From positions 124,001 through 188,000 of the forward strand of contig NZ_CP019728.1 of assembly GCF_002005405.1 (NCBI RefSeq): a stretch of DNA of 64,000 nucleotides. The letters are read 5' to 3'. Below the pieces are notes generated by a model that was not told where the DNA came from, made no database searches, and saw nothing but the letters and a program-made list of their open reading frames with translations. Positions 7,688 through 16,070 of this stretch are shown one piece after another. The stretch comes from Jeotgalibaca dankookensis. Lineage in GTDB: Bacteria; Bacillota; Bacilli; Lactobacillales; Aerococcaceae. Numbering within the stretch: the stretch's first letter is position 1; every line of letters starts with the position of its first letter. The translations under genes were made by a program, and so were the position numbers.

Positions 7688-10063
7688 ATGGGGAAAAGCC
7701 ATTTGTCTGAAGAAGATATCAAATTAAGATATATCACGCCTGCTATACAGAATGCGGGATGGGATAACAAGCAAATACGGATGGAGTACGCTTTTACTGC
7801 AGGGCGTATTATTTTGCGTGGAAATATTACGGCAAGAGGAAGAAAGAAAAGTGCTGACTACCTCCTGTCCTATAAAAACAACTTCCCTCTAGCCATTGTG
7901 GAAGCAAAGGATAATACAAAGCCTGTAGGTGCTGGACTTCAGCAAGCCATTGACTATGCCAAGTCATTGGATGTGCCTTATGTCTATGCTTCAAATGGAG
8001 ATGGCTTTGTGGAGCAGAACCTCATCACAGGTGAAGTGAAGGAACTGAAGCTTGAAGAGTTCCCATCACCAGAAGCGTTGTACCAAAGATATAGAATTGA
8101 TAAGGGGTTTGACGAGGCTGAAGAAAAAGTCATGCTAGAGCCTTATTATTACATACCGAATTATAAAACCCCTCGATACTATCAGCGTGTGGCAATTAAT
8201 AGAACCGTTGATGCAGTTGCCAAGGGGCGAAATCGAGTCCTTGTGGTCAGCGCCACAGGTACCGGTAAAACCTTTATGACCTTTCAGATTATCTATCGTT
8301 TGTGGAAGTCTGGCTTGAAGAAGAAGATTCTCTTTTTGGCAGACCGTAATGTCCTTGTGGATCAGACCATTACCGGTGATTTTAAACCCTTTAGTGGAAA
8401 GATGACCAAGGTGCAAAATAGAAACCTTGATAGCTCATATGAAATCTACATGGCGCTGTATCAGCAACTTGCCGGAGATGATGGAGAAGAAGCCTTTCGT
8501 CAGTTCCAACCAAACTTCTTTGACCTTATTGTCATAGATGAGTGCCATAGAGGAAGTGCCAAAGAAGAATCAGCATGGAGAAAGATTTTAGATTATTTTT
8601 CTGAAGCTACTCATGTTGGATGTACCGCTACTCCGATTGAAACCAAGGAAGCCTCCAGCTTCAGCTATTTTGGAGAGCCAATATATGAGTATTCCTTAAA
8701 GCAGGGGATCGATGATGGTTTCCTTGCGCCTTATAAAGTGATTCGTATTGGTCTGGATAAAGACCTTGAAGGCTATCGCCCAGAAGCTGGCAAAGTGGAT
8801 AAATACGGTTATGAAATTGAAGATCGAGAGTACAATGCTAAAGACTTTGACCGAAACCTGGTTATTGATGACAGAACAAGAGTGGTTGCATCCAAAATCA
8901 CAGAGTTCTTAAAAAAGACCGATCGGTTCAGCAAGACCATTGTTTTCTGTGTGGATATTGAACACGCTGAGCGAATGCGTCAAGCTCTGATTAATGAGAA
9001 CAAAGATCTCTATGCTGAAAATGACCGCTACATCATGCGCATTACCGGTGACAATGATATAGGCAAAGCACAGCTTGAGAACTTCATTGATGAAGAAAGT
9101 ACCTATCCGGTTATTGCAGTGACCAGTAAACTCATGACCACAGGTGTGGATGCCAAGATGTGTAAACTTATTGTGCTGGAGAACAACATCAACAGCATGA
9201 CTGAGTTCAAGCAGATTATCGGTCGAGGAACACGCCTTCTTGAAGATTACGGCAAGACCTACTTTACCATTATGGACTTTAGAAATGCCAGTAGACTTTT
9301 TGCAGATCCTGATTTCGATGGTAAACCAGAAGTGGTTATTGACCTTGATGGAGATGATCCAGTGGATGAACCAGATACGCCAACAGATGAAGGTGAAGAG
9401 GGTACTGGAGAAGATACAGGTACTGATGGTGTTAAAGAAGATGGTGGTGAGTATGGAACAAGTGACACTCCGCCTTTCGATGAGGAAGGTGAAGATAAGC
9501 CCAGAAAGTATTATGTGGGTGATGTGACCGTTCGAGTTCTTTCAGAAAGAGTTCAGTACGTGGATAAGGATGGAAAGCTCATAACAGAAAGTCTTATTGA
9601 CTACACCAAGAAGAATATTCTTCAGCAGTATTCAAGGCTTGATGAGTTCCTCCGCACCTGGACAGAAGCCGAGAAGAAACAAGCCATCATTGATGAGTTG
9701 CAGGACGATGGAGTGCTACTTGAAGCAGTTCGTGAAGAACTGGGTAAAACGGAGCTGGATGACTTTGACCTCATTTGCCACATAGCCTATGACAAAGCGC
9801 CACTGACCAAGAAGGAACGGGCAGAGAATGTGAAGAAAAGACATTATCTGTACAAATACTCTGACACCGCCAAAGAGGTTATTGAAGCCCTGCTTGATAA
9901 GTACGCCAATGATGGCATCAAGGAAATCGAAGATACAAAGGTGCTTCAATTGAAGGAGTTCCAGAAAATAGGTAGCCCCATGAAAATAGTAAAAGCCTTT
10001 GGCGGCAAAGAAGCTTACCAAAAGGCAGTGCAGGAATTGGAAAACGAAATATATTACGCATAA
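7688..10063 (+). CDS. hsdR: Type I restriction enzyme, HsdR subunit
   Basis: A 791-residue motor and nuclease subunit of a type I R-M complex. The N-terminus has the PD-(D/E)xK nuclease pattern (ADYLLSYKNNFPLAIVEAK near residues 57-76), followed by superfamily 2 helicase motifs: SATGTGKTF (about 188), IDECHRGS (about 285), GCTATPI and a C-terminal IIGRGTRL. An acidic, low-complexity Asp/Glu/Gly/Thr linker spans about residues 555-605. Length matches the short EcoEI-like HsdR group rather than the 1,100-residue EcoKI type. It heads a same-strand hsdR-hsdM-hsdS operon. Confidence 0.95.
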   Translation: MGKSHLSEEDIKLRYITPAIQNAGWDNKQIRMEYAFTAGRIILRGNITARGRKKSADYLLSYKNNFPLAIVEAKDNTKPVGAGLQQAIDYAKSLDVPYVYASNGDGFVEQNLITGEVKELKLEEFPSPEALYQRYRIDKGFDEAEEKVMLEPYYYIPNYKTPRYYQRVAINRTVDAVAKGRNRVLVVSATGTGKTFMTFQIIYRLWKSGLKKKILFLADRNVLVDQTITGDFKPFSGKMTKVQNRNLDSSYEIYMALYQQLAGDDGEEAFRQFQPNFFDLIVIDECHRGSAKEESAWRKILDYFSEATHVGCTATPIETKEASSFSYFGEPIYEYSLKQGIDDGFLAPYKVIRIGLDKDLEGYRPEAGKVDKYGYEIEDREYNAKDFDRNLVIDDRTRVVASKITEFLKKTDRFSKTIVFCVDIEHAERMRQALINENKDLYAENDRYIMRITGDNDIGKAQLENFIDEESTYPVIAVTSKLMTTGVDAKMCKLIVLENNINSMTEFKQIIGRGTRLLEDYGKTYFTIMDFRNASRLFADPDFDGKPEVVIDLDGDDPVDEPDTPTDEGEEGTGEDTGTDGVKEDGGEYGTSDTPPFDEEGEDKPRKYYVGDVTVRVLSERVQYVDKDGKLITESLIDYTKKNILQQYSRLDEFLRTWTEAEKKQAIIDELQDDGVLLEAVREELGKTELDDFDLICHIAYDKAPLTKKERAENVKKRHYLYKYSDTAKEVIEALLDKYANDGIKEIEDTKVLQLKEFQKIGSPMKIVKAFGGKEAYQKAVQELENEIYYA

Positions 10064-10085
10064 ATAGAGAAGGCAGGTAGATAAA

Positions 10086-11555
10086 ATGGCGATTAGTAAC
10101 TTTGTGAAACGAATCCAAGATGTGATGCGCAATGACTCTGGTGTTAATGGTGATGCTCAGAGAATCGAACAAATCGTGTGGATTCTGTTCCTAAAAATAT
10201 ATGATGCAAAAGAAGAAGCCTGGGAGCTTTATGATGACAATTATACTTCCATCATTCCAGAAGGTCTTAAGTGGAGAGATTGGGCAGTGGACAGAAAAGA
10301 TGGAGAGGCACTCACAGGAGATGGGCTTCTTGACTTTGTCAACAACACATTGTTCCCAACTCTTAAGAATTTGGAAATTGATGAAACTACACCTATGAGC
10401 CAAGTCATTGTCCGTTATGCCTTTGAAGATGCCAACAACTATCAGAAAGATGGTGTACTTCTAAGACAAGTGGTCAATATCATTGACGAGATTGATTTTA
10501 CGGAATACAAGGAGCGCCATGAGTTTGGTGCCATTTATGAATCATTCCTAAAAGACCTTCAAAGTGCCGGTAATGCCGGGGAGTTCTACACACCAAGAGC
10601 AGTGACAGACTTTATGGTTAAAGTGGTGAAGCCTGTTCTGGGTGATAAAATAGGAGACTTTGCCTGTGGAACCGGTGGCTTCTTGACCTCTGCACTCAAT
10701 GAACTAGATAAACAGGTAGGTAACTCATTGGAAAATAGAGAAATCTACAATAAATCCGTTTATGGTATTGAGAAGAAGGCACTTCCACATATGCTTTGTG
10801 TCACCAATATGCTTATCCATGATATTGATGATCCAAATATCCTTCATGGCAATGCACTGGAGATGGATTACAAAGATATGCGGAAGATGGAACCTTTCGA
10901 TGTGATCTTAATGAATCCTCCTTATGGTGGAAGTGAGAAAGACAGCGTGAAGTCTAACTTCCCAACAGAACTTAGAAGTTCTGAAACAGCAGATTTATTT
11001 ATGAATGTGATTATGTACAGGCTTAAGAAAAATGGTAGATGTGCTGTAATCATTCCAGACGGGTTCCTTTTTGGTACAGATAACGGGAAGTTCAATATCA
11101 AGAAAAAGCTGTTCAGTGAATTCAATCTTCACACAGTTGTAAGAATGCCACACAGCGTTTTTGCACCTTACACATCCATTAGAACCAACATTTTATTCTT
11201 TGATAATACAGAGCCAACCAAGGAAACTTGGTTCTATCGTGTAGATATGCCTGAAGGGTATAAGAATTTTTCAAAGACAAGACCGATGAAGCTAGACCAT
11301 TTCAATGATGCCCTTAACTGGTGGGAGAACCGGGAAGAAATCGAAGTGGATGGATTCCCAAAAGCGAAGAGATATACCATCGATGAAATCATAGAAAGAA
11401 GCTACAACATTGATCTTTGTGGATTCCCTCATGAAGAAGAAGTGATCCTTGAGCCGATGGACTTGATTCAAGAATACCAGGAGAAACGAGCATCCCTTAA
11501 TGCAGAAATCGATCATGTATTAGAACAGATTACTTCTATGCTTGGAGGTAATTAA
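10086..11555 (+). CDS. hsdM: Type I DNA methyltransferase, HsdM subunit
   Basis: A 489-residue N6-adenine methyltransferase subunit. The N-terminal helical HsdM domain (FVKRIQDVMRNDSGVNGD) precedes the AdoMet-binding motif GDFACGTGGFLTSA (about residue 198) and the catalytic motif ILMNPPYGGSE (about 277). It starts 22 bases after hsdR with an AGGCAGG site and ends directly against the hsdS start codon, so the two are co-translated. All key motifs are present, so the enzyme is expected to be active. Confidence 0.96.
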   Translation: MAISNFVKRIQDVMRNDSGVNGDAQRIEQIVWILFLKIYDAKEEAWELYDDNYTSIIPEGLKWRDWAVDRKDGEALTGDGLLDFVNNTLFPTLKNLEIDETTPMSQVIVRYAFEDANNYQKDGVLLRQVVNIIDEIDFTEYKERHEFGAIYESFLKDLQSAGNAGEFYTPRAVTDFMVKVVKPVLGDKIGDFACGTGGFLTSALNELDKQVGNSLENREIYNKSVYGIEKKALPHMLCVTNMLIHDIDDPNILHGNALEMDYKDMRKMEPFDVILMNPPYGGSEKDSVKSNFPTELRSSETADLFMNVIMYRLKKNGRCAVIIPDGFLFGTDNGKFNIKKKLFSEFNLHTVVRMPHSVFAPYTSIRTNILFFDNTEPTKETWFYRVDMPEGYKNFSKTRPMKLDHFNDALNWWENREEIEVDGFPKAKRYTIDEIIERSYNIDLCGFPHEEEVILEPMDLIQEYQEKRASLNAEIDHVLEQITSMLGGN

Positions 11556-13037
11556 ATGAATGCACAGGACTTGAAGAACAGTATTCTCCAACTCGCTATA
11601 CAGGGAAAGCTTGTAGAACAGCGAGAAGAGGAAGGTACTGCAAAAGAATTATTAGAAAAAATTGAAGTAGAGAAGAAAAGACTAATTAAAGAAGGCAAGA
11701 TAAAAAAGGAGAAAAAACAACTCAAAATCAGTGAAGATGAAGTGTTATTTGATATACCAGAGTCTTGGGAATGGACTCGCATGTCAAATATTGCTGATAT
11801 GTATACAGGAAACAGTATTCCTAAAACCATAAAGGAAAACAAGTATTCTAAAGTCGAAAATGGATATGACTATATCGGAACAAAAGATGTAGGCTTTGAT
11901 TACACAATAAATTATGATAATGGAATAAAAATACCTTTTGAAGAAGACAAGTTTAGAAATTCTTTTAAGGATTCAATACTAATGTGTATTGAAGGTGGTA
12001 GTGCAGGTAGAAAAATAGGGATATTAGATAAGACAGTGTGTTTTGGAAATAAATTATGCTCATTTAATCTAATTTATGGGGAACCTAGATTTTTATATTA
12101 TTACTTACAAAGCCCGTTATTTTTTCAAGCATTCAGAGATGAAATGACAGGGATTATTGGAGGAGTAAGTATAACCAAATTAAAAGGTATCATTGTCCCC
12201 CTCCCTCCACTAGAAGAACAAAAGCGCATCGTAGCAAAGATTGAAGAACTGATGCCTTATGTAGATAAATACGATGGTGCCTATTCTGAAGTGGAGGAGC
12301 TGAATAAAAAGTTCCCGGAAGATATGCAAAAGTCTATTCTGCAATATGCAATCCAAGGAAATCTGGTAGAGCAGCGAGAAGAAGATGGAACGGCAGAAGA
12401 CCTTTATAAGCAGGTTCAAGAAGAGAAGAAAAAGCTGATTAAGGAAGGCAAGATTAAAAAGACAAAGACACTTCCTGAGATTACTGAAGATGAGATACCA
12501 TTTGATATTCCAGAGAATTGGAAATGGGTTAGGTTGGGAAATATTGTTTCTGTTTTGGGTGATGGAATTCATGGGACACCAGTATATGATGATAGAGGAA
12601 GTTATTACTTTATTAATGGAAACAACTTAAATAATGGAGTAATTGAGATAAAAGACAATACTAAAAAAGTTGACGAAGAACAATTTTTAAAGCATAAAAG
12701 AGAATTGAATGACAACACTGTGCTTGTGTCAATTAATGGAACAATTGGTAATGTAGCTTTCTATGCTGGAGAAAAAGTAATCCTCGGTAAAAGTGCTTGT
12801 TATTTTAACCTTATGAATGAAGATTTTAAGTACTATTTATATTGGGTTATTAAGACAAAGTACTTTTTAGATTATGCAATTAAGAAAGCAACTGGAACAA
12901 CAATAAAGAATGTATCATTAGCAACGATGAAAGAGTTTGTTGTACCTCTCCCTCCACTCGCAGAACAAAAACGTATTGTGGAGAAGATAGAAGAAATGTT
13001 ACCATACACAAAACAACTGGTAAAGAAGGTAGACTAA
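11556..13037 (+). CDS. hsdS: Type I R-M specificity subunit, HsdS
   Basis: A 493-residue specificity subunit with two target-recognition domains. Each half starts with the same conserved spacer block (KNSILQLAIQGKLVEQREEE at residue 7 and KSILQYAIQGNLVEQREEDG near 259), then FDIPESWEW or FDIPENWKW, and each ends with PLPPLxEQKRIV. The recognition domains themselves are unlike each other and more AT-rich, as is usual. Target sequence cannot be predicted. No second hsdS or inverting recombinase is nearby, so no phase variation is suggested. Confidence 0.95.
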   Translation: MNAQDLKNSILQLAIQGKLVEQREEEGTAKELLEKIEVEKKRLIKEGKIKKEKKQLKISEDEVLFDIPESWEWTRMSNIADMYTGNSIPKTIKENKYSKVENGYDYIGTKDVGFDYTINYDNGIKIPFEEDKFRNSFKDSILMCIEGGSAGRKIGILDKTVCFGNKLCSFNLIYGEPRFLYYYLQSPLFFQAFRDEMTGIIGGVSITKLKGIIVPLPPLEEQKRIVAKIEELMPYVDKYDGAYSEVEELNKKFPEDMQKSILQYAIQGNLVEQREEDGTAEDLYKQVQEEKKKLIKEGKIKKTKTLPEITEDEIPFDIPENWKWVRLGNIVSVLGDGIHGTPVYDDRGSYYFINGNNLNNGVIEIKDNTKKVDEEQFLKHKRELNDNTVLVSINGTIGNVAFYAGEKVILGKSACYFNLMNEDFKYYLYWVIKTKYFLDYAIKKATGTTIKNVSLATMKEFVVPLPPLAEQKRIVEKIEEMLPYTKQLVKKVD

Positions 13038-13140
13038 ATCCCCCAGGGGCGGTCTAATCTCTACAAGATCTCAAAATGGTGACCGCGCCAGGGTCTTGCG
13101 TGAAAAATCGCATAATTCGATAGGGGGGATACCCCCAATA
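13038..13140. other. G+C-rich noncoding segment, candidate phage packaging (cos-like) signal
   Basis: About 100 bases after hsdS hold no plausible gene but are strikingly G+C-rich with short dyads: CCCCCAGGGGCGG (13040-13052), GGTGACCGCGCC (about 13078-13089) and GGGGGGATACCCCC (about 13123-13136). A packaging site would fit a satellite that uses a helper phage, but the assignment rests on context and look alone. Confidence 0.35.
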
Positions 13141-13153
13141 ACATCAAATAAGT

Positions 13154-13209
13154 GCCACATAGCCTTGTAACCCTTGATAATAAAGGGTTTATGGGTTATG
13201 TGGCTATTT
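13154..13209 (+). terminator. Nested hairpin terminator
   Basis: An outer stem GCCACATA/TATGTGGC encloses an inner stem AACCCTT/AAGGGTT, followed by ATTTTTG. A related sequence (AACCCTTGATATTACAGGGG) lies near 15990 in the origin region. Confidence 0.65.
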
Positions 13210-13303
13210 TTGTTTCGTTTGATAGTATCCGATTTTGCTGAATTTTGGGCGTTTAAAACGTTGATTTAAGCCCATTTTTCAGCCCTAAAATGTACGATTT
13301 GTC

Positions 13304-13333
13304 TTGCTATCATGGGCGAGTTGAGTGATATAT
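13304..13333 (+). promoter_or_regulatory. Promoter with conserved TTGCTA-N13-GAGTGATATAT pattern
   Basis: TTGCTA (13304-13309) is followed by GAGTGATATATG beginning exactly 19 bases after the first T, giving an extended -10 (TGaTATATG). The same spacing occurs upstream of 13770 and of the integrase at 19737. Confidence 0.6.
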
Positions 13334-13363
13334 GTAGTAACAAAACTACAGGAGGTGTTTTAA

Positions 13364-13675
13364 ATGAAGGCTTTGTTTGGTCGAAAGTTTTATAACATTG
13401 AGGAGCTGCGAGAAGCAACGGAAGAAGCAAAGAGAAAAGGTGTTGTGGGTTCAGACTATACCATTATCCGGGAAGTAAAACTCACAGATGAACAGTTCAA
13501 GAAATTCACCAGTGACTTTTTGGCAGATCAGCCATGGATTGAAAAAGGCGATGGCGGTCATAACAAGAATGGCGAGCTTCGCTGCATCAGAGTCATCAAT
13601 CTTGAAACGGGAGAAAAGATATTGACGAATCCGGAAGGCTTTGAATATCCCCGGTACATATCAATAGAAGAATGA
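13364..13675 (+). CDS. Conserved mobile-element protein of unknown function
   Basis: A 103-residue soluble protein behind an excellent GGAGGTG ribosome binding site. It opens with MKALFGRKFYNIEELREATE, has a central TDEQFKKFTSDFLADQPWI and ends in a strand-rich part, RCIRVINLETGEKI. I do not recognise a characterised domain. It has its own promoter of the type shared with the next gene and the integrase, so the three may be controlled together. Confidence 0.75.
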   Translation: MKALFGRKFYNIEELREATEEAKRKGVVGSDYTIIREVKLTDEQFKKFTSDFLADQPWIEKGDGGHNKNGELRCIRVINLETGEKILTNPEGFEYPRYISIEE

Positions 13676-13717
13676 TTTGGCGGGTCTTAGGACTCGCTAT
13701 TTTCATACAGAAATGAC

Positions 13718-13747
13718 TTGCTATTGTGTGGATTTAGAGTGATATAT
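13718..13747 (+). promoter_or_regulatory. Second copy of the shared promoter
   Basis: TTGCTA (13718-13723) and GAGTGATATATAGT starting 19 bases further on repeat the arrangement at 13304. It drives the 13770 gene. Confidence 0.6.
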
Positions 13748-13769
13748 AGTGTAACCAAATAAGGAAAGG

Positions 13770-14441
13770 ATGATGAACATGGAATTTAAAATCACATATG
13801 AAATCAAAGGGCAACGCAGAAAGGAACTGGTGCAGGCAATCAGCGACTATCTCAACACCATCCCCAAATACCTCAGCGTCCCCACCTGTGCCTATGAGAT
13901 TGGCGAACTGACCATTGACCGGGAAGGGGCTGTGATCATCAAGGACACCATGACACCAGCTGAGGTGGACAACATGGTACGTGACCTAGAAGCACAAGGA
14001 TTTCTACCGACAAACTACGGGGAGAATGCTTTTGATGGCATTGAGGTATCCATGCCAAGAGAGATGTTTACCGACAAGGCAATCGAGAACCTCCACAAGA
14101 TTGTCCTCGCCAAAGGAGAACTCATCGCCAAGTCTATTGGCTCTATGGATTTAAGGATTATCGAAAATGAGGTGAAGGTGCGGTTCCCATGGTTTCCAAA
14201 AACAGAAGATGACGAGGAAATCAAACACTACACCCAGTTTATAGAAGCCTTATGCAAGATGGCAATCGACCGCAACAGGGTAGCCTCCACACCGAAGAAA
14301 AGCGAAAATGAAAAATACGATTTCAGGTGTTTCCTTTTAAGACTTGGCTTCATTGGAGATGAGTACAAAGCCATTAGAAAATTTCTGCTTGAAAACCTAA
14401 CCGGCAATGCTGCTTTCAAGCATGGCAAACCAAAAAACTGA
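13770..14441 (+). CDS. Phage 'virulence-related' protein family member
   Basis: A 223-residue protein resembling a family often found in Clostridia and Firmicutes prophages and islands under the empty name virulence protein. Typical stretches are FKITYEIKGQRRKELVQAI at the start, TCAYEIGELTIDREGAVI, MPREMFTDKAIENLHKIV, KVRFPWFP and the closing block FRCFLLRLGFIGDEYKAIRK. Function is unknown. The first of three nearby ATG codons is given; the GGAAAGG site would also fit the ATG at 13773 or 13779. It converges with the capsid gene on the other strand. Confidence 0.75.
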   Translation: MMNMEFKITYEIKGQRRKELVQAISDYLNTIPKYLSVPTCAYEIGELTIDREGAVIIKDTMTPAEVDNMVRDLEAQGFLPTNYGENAFDGIEVSMPREMFTDKAIENLHKIVLAKGELIAKSIGSMDLRIIENEVKVRFPWFPKTEDDEEIKHYTQFIEALCKMAIDRNRVASTPKKSENEKYDFRCFLLRLGFIGDEYKAIRKFLLENLTGNAAFKHGKPKN

Positions 14442-14450
14442 CAAAGGAAA

Positions 14451-14487
14451 GAGGAAGGTAGCCAACTTTCAGCTATCTTCCTCTCTT
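14451..14487. terminator. Bidirectional terminator between 13770 gene and capsid gene
   Basis: GAGGAAGGTAGC pairs with GCTATCTTCCTC (one wobble-type mismatch) around a 9-base loop in the gap between converging genes. Confidence 0.8.
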
Positions 14488-14570
14488 AATACCCTGTTTG
14501 AATCTGCGTTTTTATGCGTGAAGCCCTCTGCCCGTTGTCCGGGATAAAGGCTGTGGAGATTGCTATCCCC

Positions 14571-15479
14571 CTATGCCAGCTGTAGAACCTTTACTGCTTC
14601 TGGCACAATCAGCTTGGCATCCAGTCTTTCATAGGATGCGTAGCCAATCTGACCTTCAAGAATATACTTTTCCTTCAAGACTTTAACCGATAGGCTCTGA
14701 CGGTCAACAATCCAGAAGAAGCTGAAATCTCCAAAGGCGATTGCCTTATTGCCACTCTCCATGCCTGGCATATAGTTGGAATACTCCACTGGCTTTCCGA
14801 GGATGGTGTTATCAGAATGATTCCACAGGTAGTTTCCGCTTGAATCTTTTAGGGTTCTCAGATACAGTGCGGTTTCATCATTGATGATCCATACAGCGTT
14901 TCTACGGTAGTGCTTACCCAGTGAGAAGTAGAGCTTGATCACTTCGTCATAGGTAATGGCATCAGTTCCTGCAGCGGTGACACCCACCTCTGCGCCCTCT
15001 GTGGGGTGCAGAATGCCTGTAGGGGCATCAACACCATCGCCATTGAGGAAGGCGTTCTCTTCCTCTCTGCCGAACCTGCGGGCAAATTCATTCTTCAGAT
15101 ACTTCTCAATATCGAACTTATTATCTGTGACAAAGGTGTGCTTCAGCCTTGTAAGGCTCGCCAACTTGTAGGAATTCAGTGTGAACTGGTTGATGGTATC
15201 ATTGCTTTCCGGGATGGCAACGCCTTCACTGAGCCATTCAGCTTTTCCAGTGGAAGTGGATGCAAAGATCTTTCCTTCCGGTGATGTGGTTTTCACTACA
15301 GTGCCGATTCTTCTAAAGACATTTTCCTTTTCAAGAGCCGGTGTGTAGCTGTGCATGAATTCGTAGGGTGCAGGGTAACTTCCGGTGCTGTCTTTCATAT
15401 TACTCATTTCTGAGTAAATCTCCTGCTGGGTTCTCATGGTGTTCCAGAATGCTTTGTTGTACATACTTTGATTTGACAT
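14571..15479 (-). CDS. Lone HK97-type major capsid protein without delta domain
   Basis: A 302-residue HK97-fold capsid protein. It begins at NKAFWNTMRTQQ, which lines up with residue about 105 of the prophage capsid protein at 711-1907; the whole N-terminal scaffold domain is absent. Downstream signatures are conserved: ENVFRRIGTVV, GDGVDAPTGILHP, HYRRNAVWIINDET and IAFGDFSFFWIVDRQSL. An AAGGAGGAAACG site fixes the start, so the short form is intended and not a truncation. No protease, portal or terminase gene accompanies it. It is the last gene of the leftward replication operon. It may form small capsids or co-assemble with helper capsid subunits. Confidence 0.92.
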   Translation of the reverse strand: MSNQSMYNKAFWNTMRTQQEIYSEMSNMKDSTGSYPAPYEFMHSYTPALEKENVFRRIGTVVKTTSPEGKIFASTSTGKAEWLSEGVAIPESNDTINQFTLNSYKLASLTRLKHTFVTDNKFDIEKYLKNEFARRFGREEENAFLNGDGVDAPTGILHPTEGAEVGVTAAGTDAITYDEVIKLYFSLGKHYRRNAVWIINDETALYLRTLKDSSGNYLWNHSDNTILGKPVEYSNYMPGMESGNKAIAFGDFSFFWIVDRQSLSVKVLKEKYILEGQIGYASYERLDAKLIVPEAVKVLQLA

Positions 15480-15498
15480 AATCGTTTCCTCCTTAAAA

Positions 15499-15735
15499 TT
15501 AAGATGCTTTGATCCAGTTACGCTTGATTAGGTAATCTGTAACTTCTTTTAGTGTCTGGAAATAGTAGCCGGAGCCTCGGTGCTGAATGCACCAGTGTCC
15601 TTTACTGTCGGCTCGTTTGTCTCGCATCACCACCACAGGATGCAGATCACCCAGTGAGATGATGCGGATGACCTCGAAGTTCTTGAGATCCTGACTTTTC
15701 TTTAAATGTTTTGGTAATTGCTTTTCTTTTCCCAT
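15499..15735 (-). CDS. Small basic protein of unknown function
   Basis: A 78-residue protein between the putative origin and the capsid gene. It opens MGKEKQLPKHLKKSQDLKNF and has VIRIISLGDLHPVVVMRDKR and a GHWCIQHRGSGYYF core. The start is placed at 15735 because GGAGGTGAGG lies just upstream; a longer frame to 15798 has no ribosome binding site. No family recognised. It ends 19 bases before the capsid gene start, suggesting co-expression. Confidence 0.65.
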   Translation of the reverse strand: MGKEKQLPKHLKKSQDLKNFEVIRIISLGDLHPVVVMRDKRADSKGHWCIQHRGSGYYFQTLKEVTDYLIKRNWIKAS

Positions 15736-15762
15736 GTCCTCACCTCCAATTCTTCTATTTTG

Positions 15763-16070
15763 GTGACAGTTCTCTTGATTTGGTGAATGTAGTGACACTT
15801 GAATTTGAGAACTGTACTCTGTATAAGTCCAGCAATATCAAGGGCTTTAGAGTTTTTAGTTACAAAAGTGACAGTTTAGTCAACTCTATCTTCACACTTC
15901 TATATCTACTGTTTTACAGATTCTATACTTTTCATTTATCTCCATAGAAGTTAAAAGAAGTGTCACTTGTGTCACCATTTTGCTAGAACCCTTGATATTA
16001 CAGGGGTTATGATTAGAAAGCTGTGGAAATACTGTCACCAGCACTGTACCCCAGCTTTCACTAGTGTCAC
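15763..16070. other. Putative replication origin with GTGACA iterons
   Basis: Seven copies of GTGACA lie between the prim-pol gene and the next gene. Three on the + strand (15763, 15792, 15868) are on the left and four inverted TGTCAC copies (15961, 15970, 16033, 16065) on the right. Between the two arms is an AT-rich stretch (about 15874-15960). Flanking context often extends the motif to aGTGACAcTT or gGTGACAg. Inverted iteron arms around an AT-rich core next to the rep gene are the known layout of SaPI-type satellite origins. The dnaA-independent use is inference. Confidence 0.65.

Noticed and set aside
9240-9527. 95-residue ORF inside hsdR
   Set aside because: It lies in the acidic repeat-like linker of HsdR in another frame; methionine-rich composition comes from the repeated GATG codons.
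9716-10132. 138-residue hydrophobic ORF antisense to the hsdR end
   Set aside because: It is an antisense frame of HsdR codons; no start signal.
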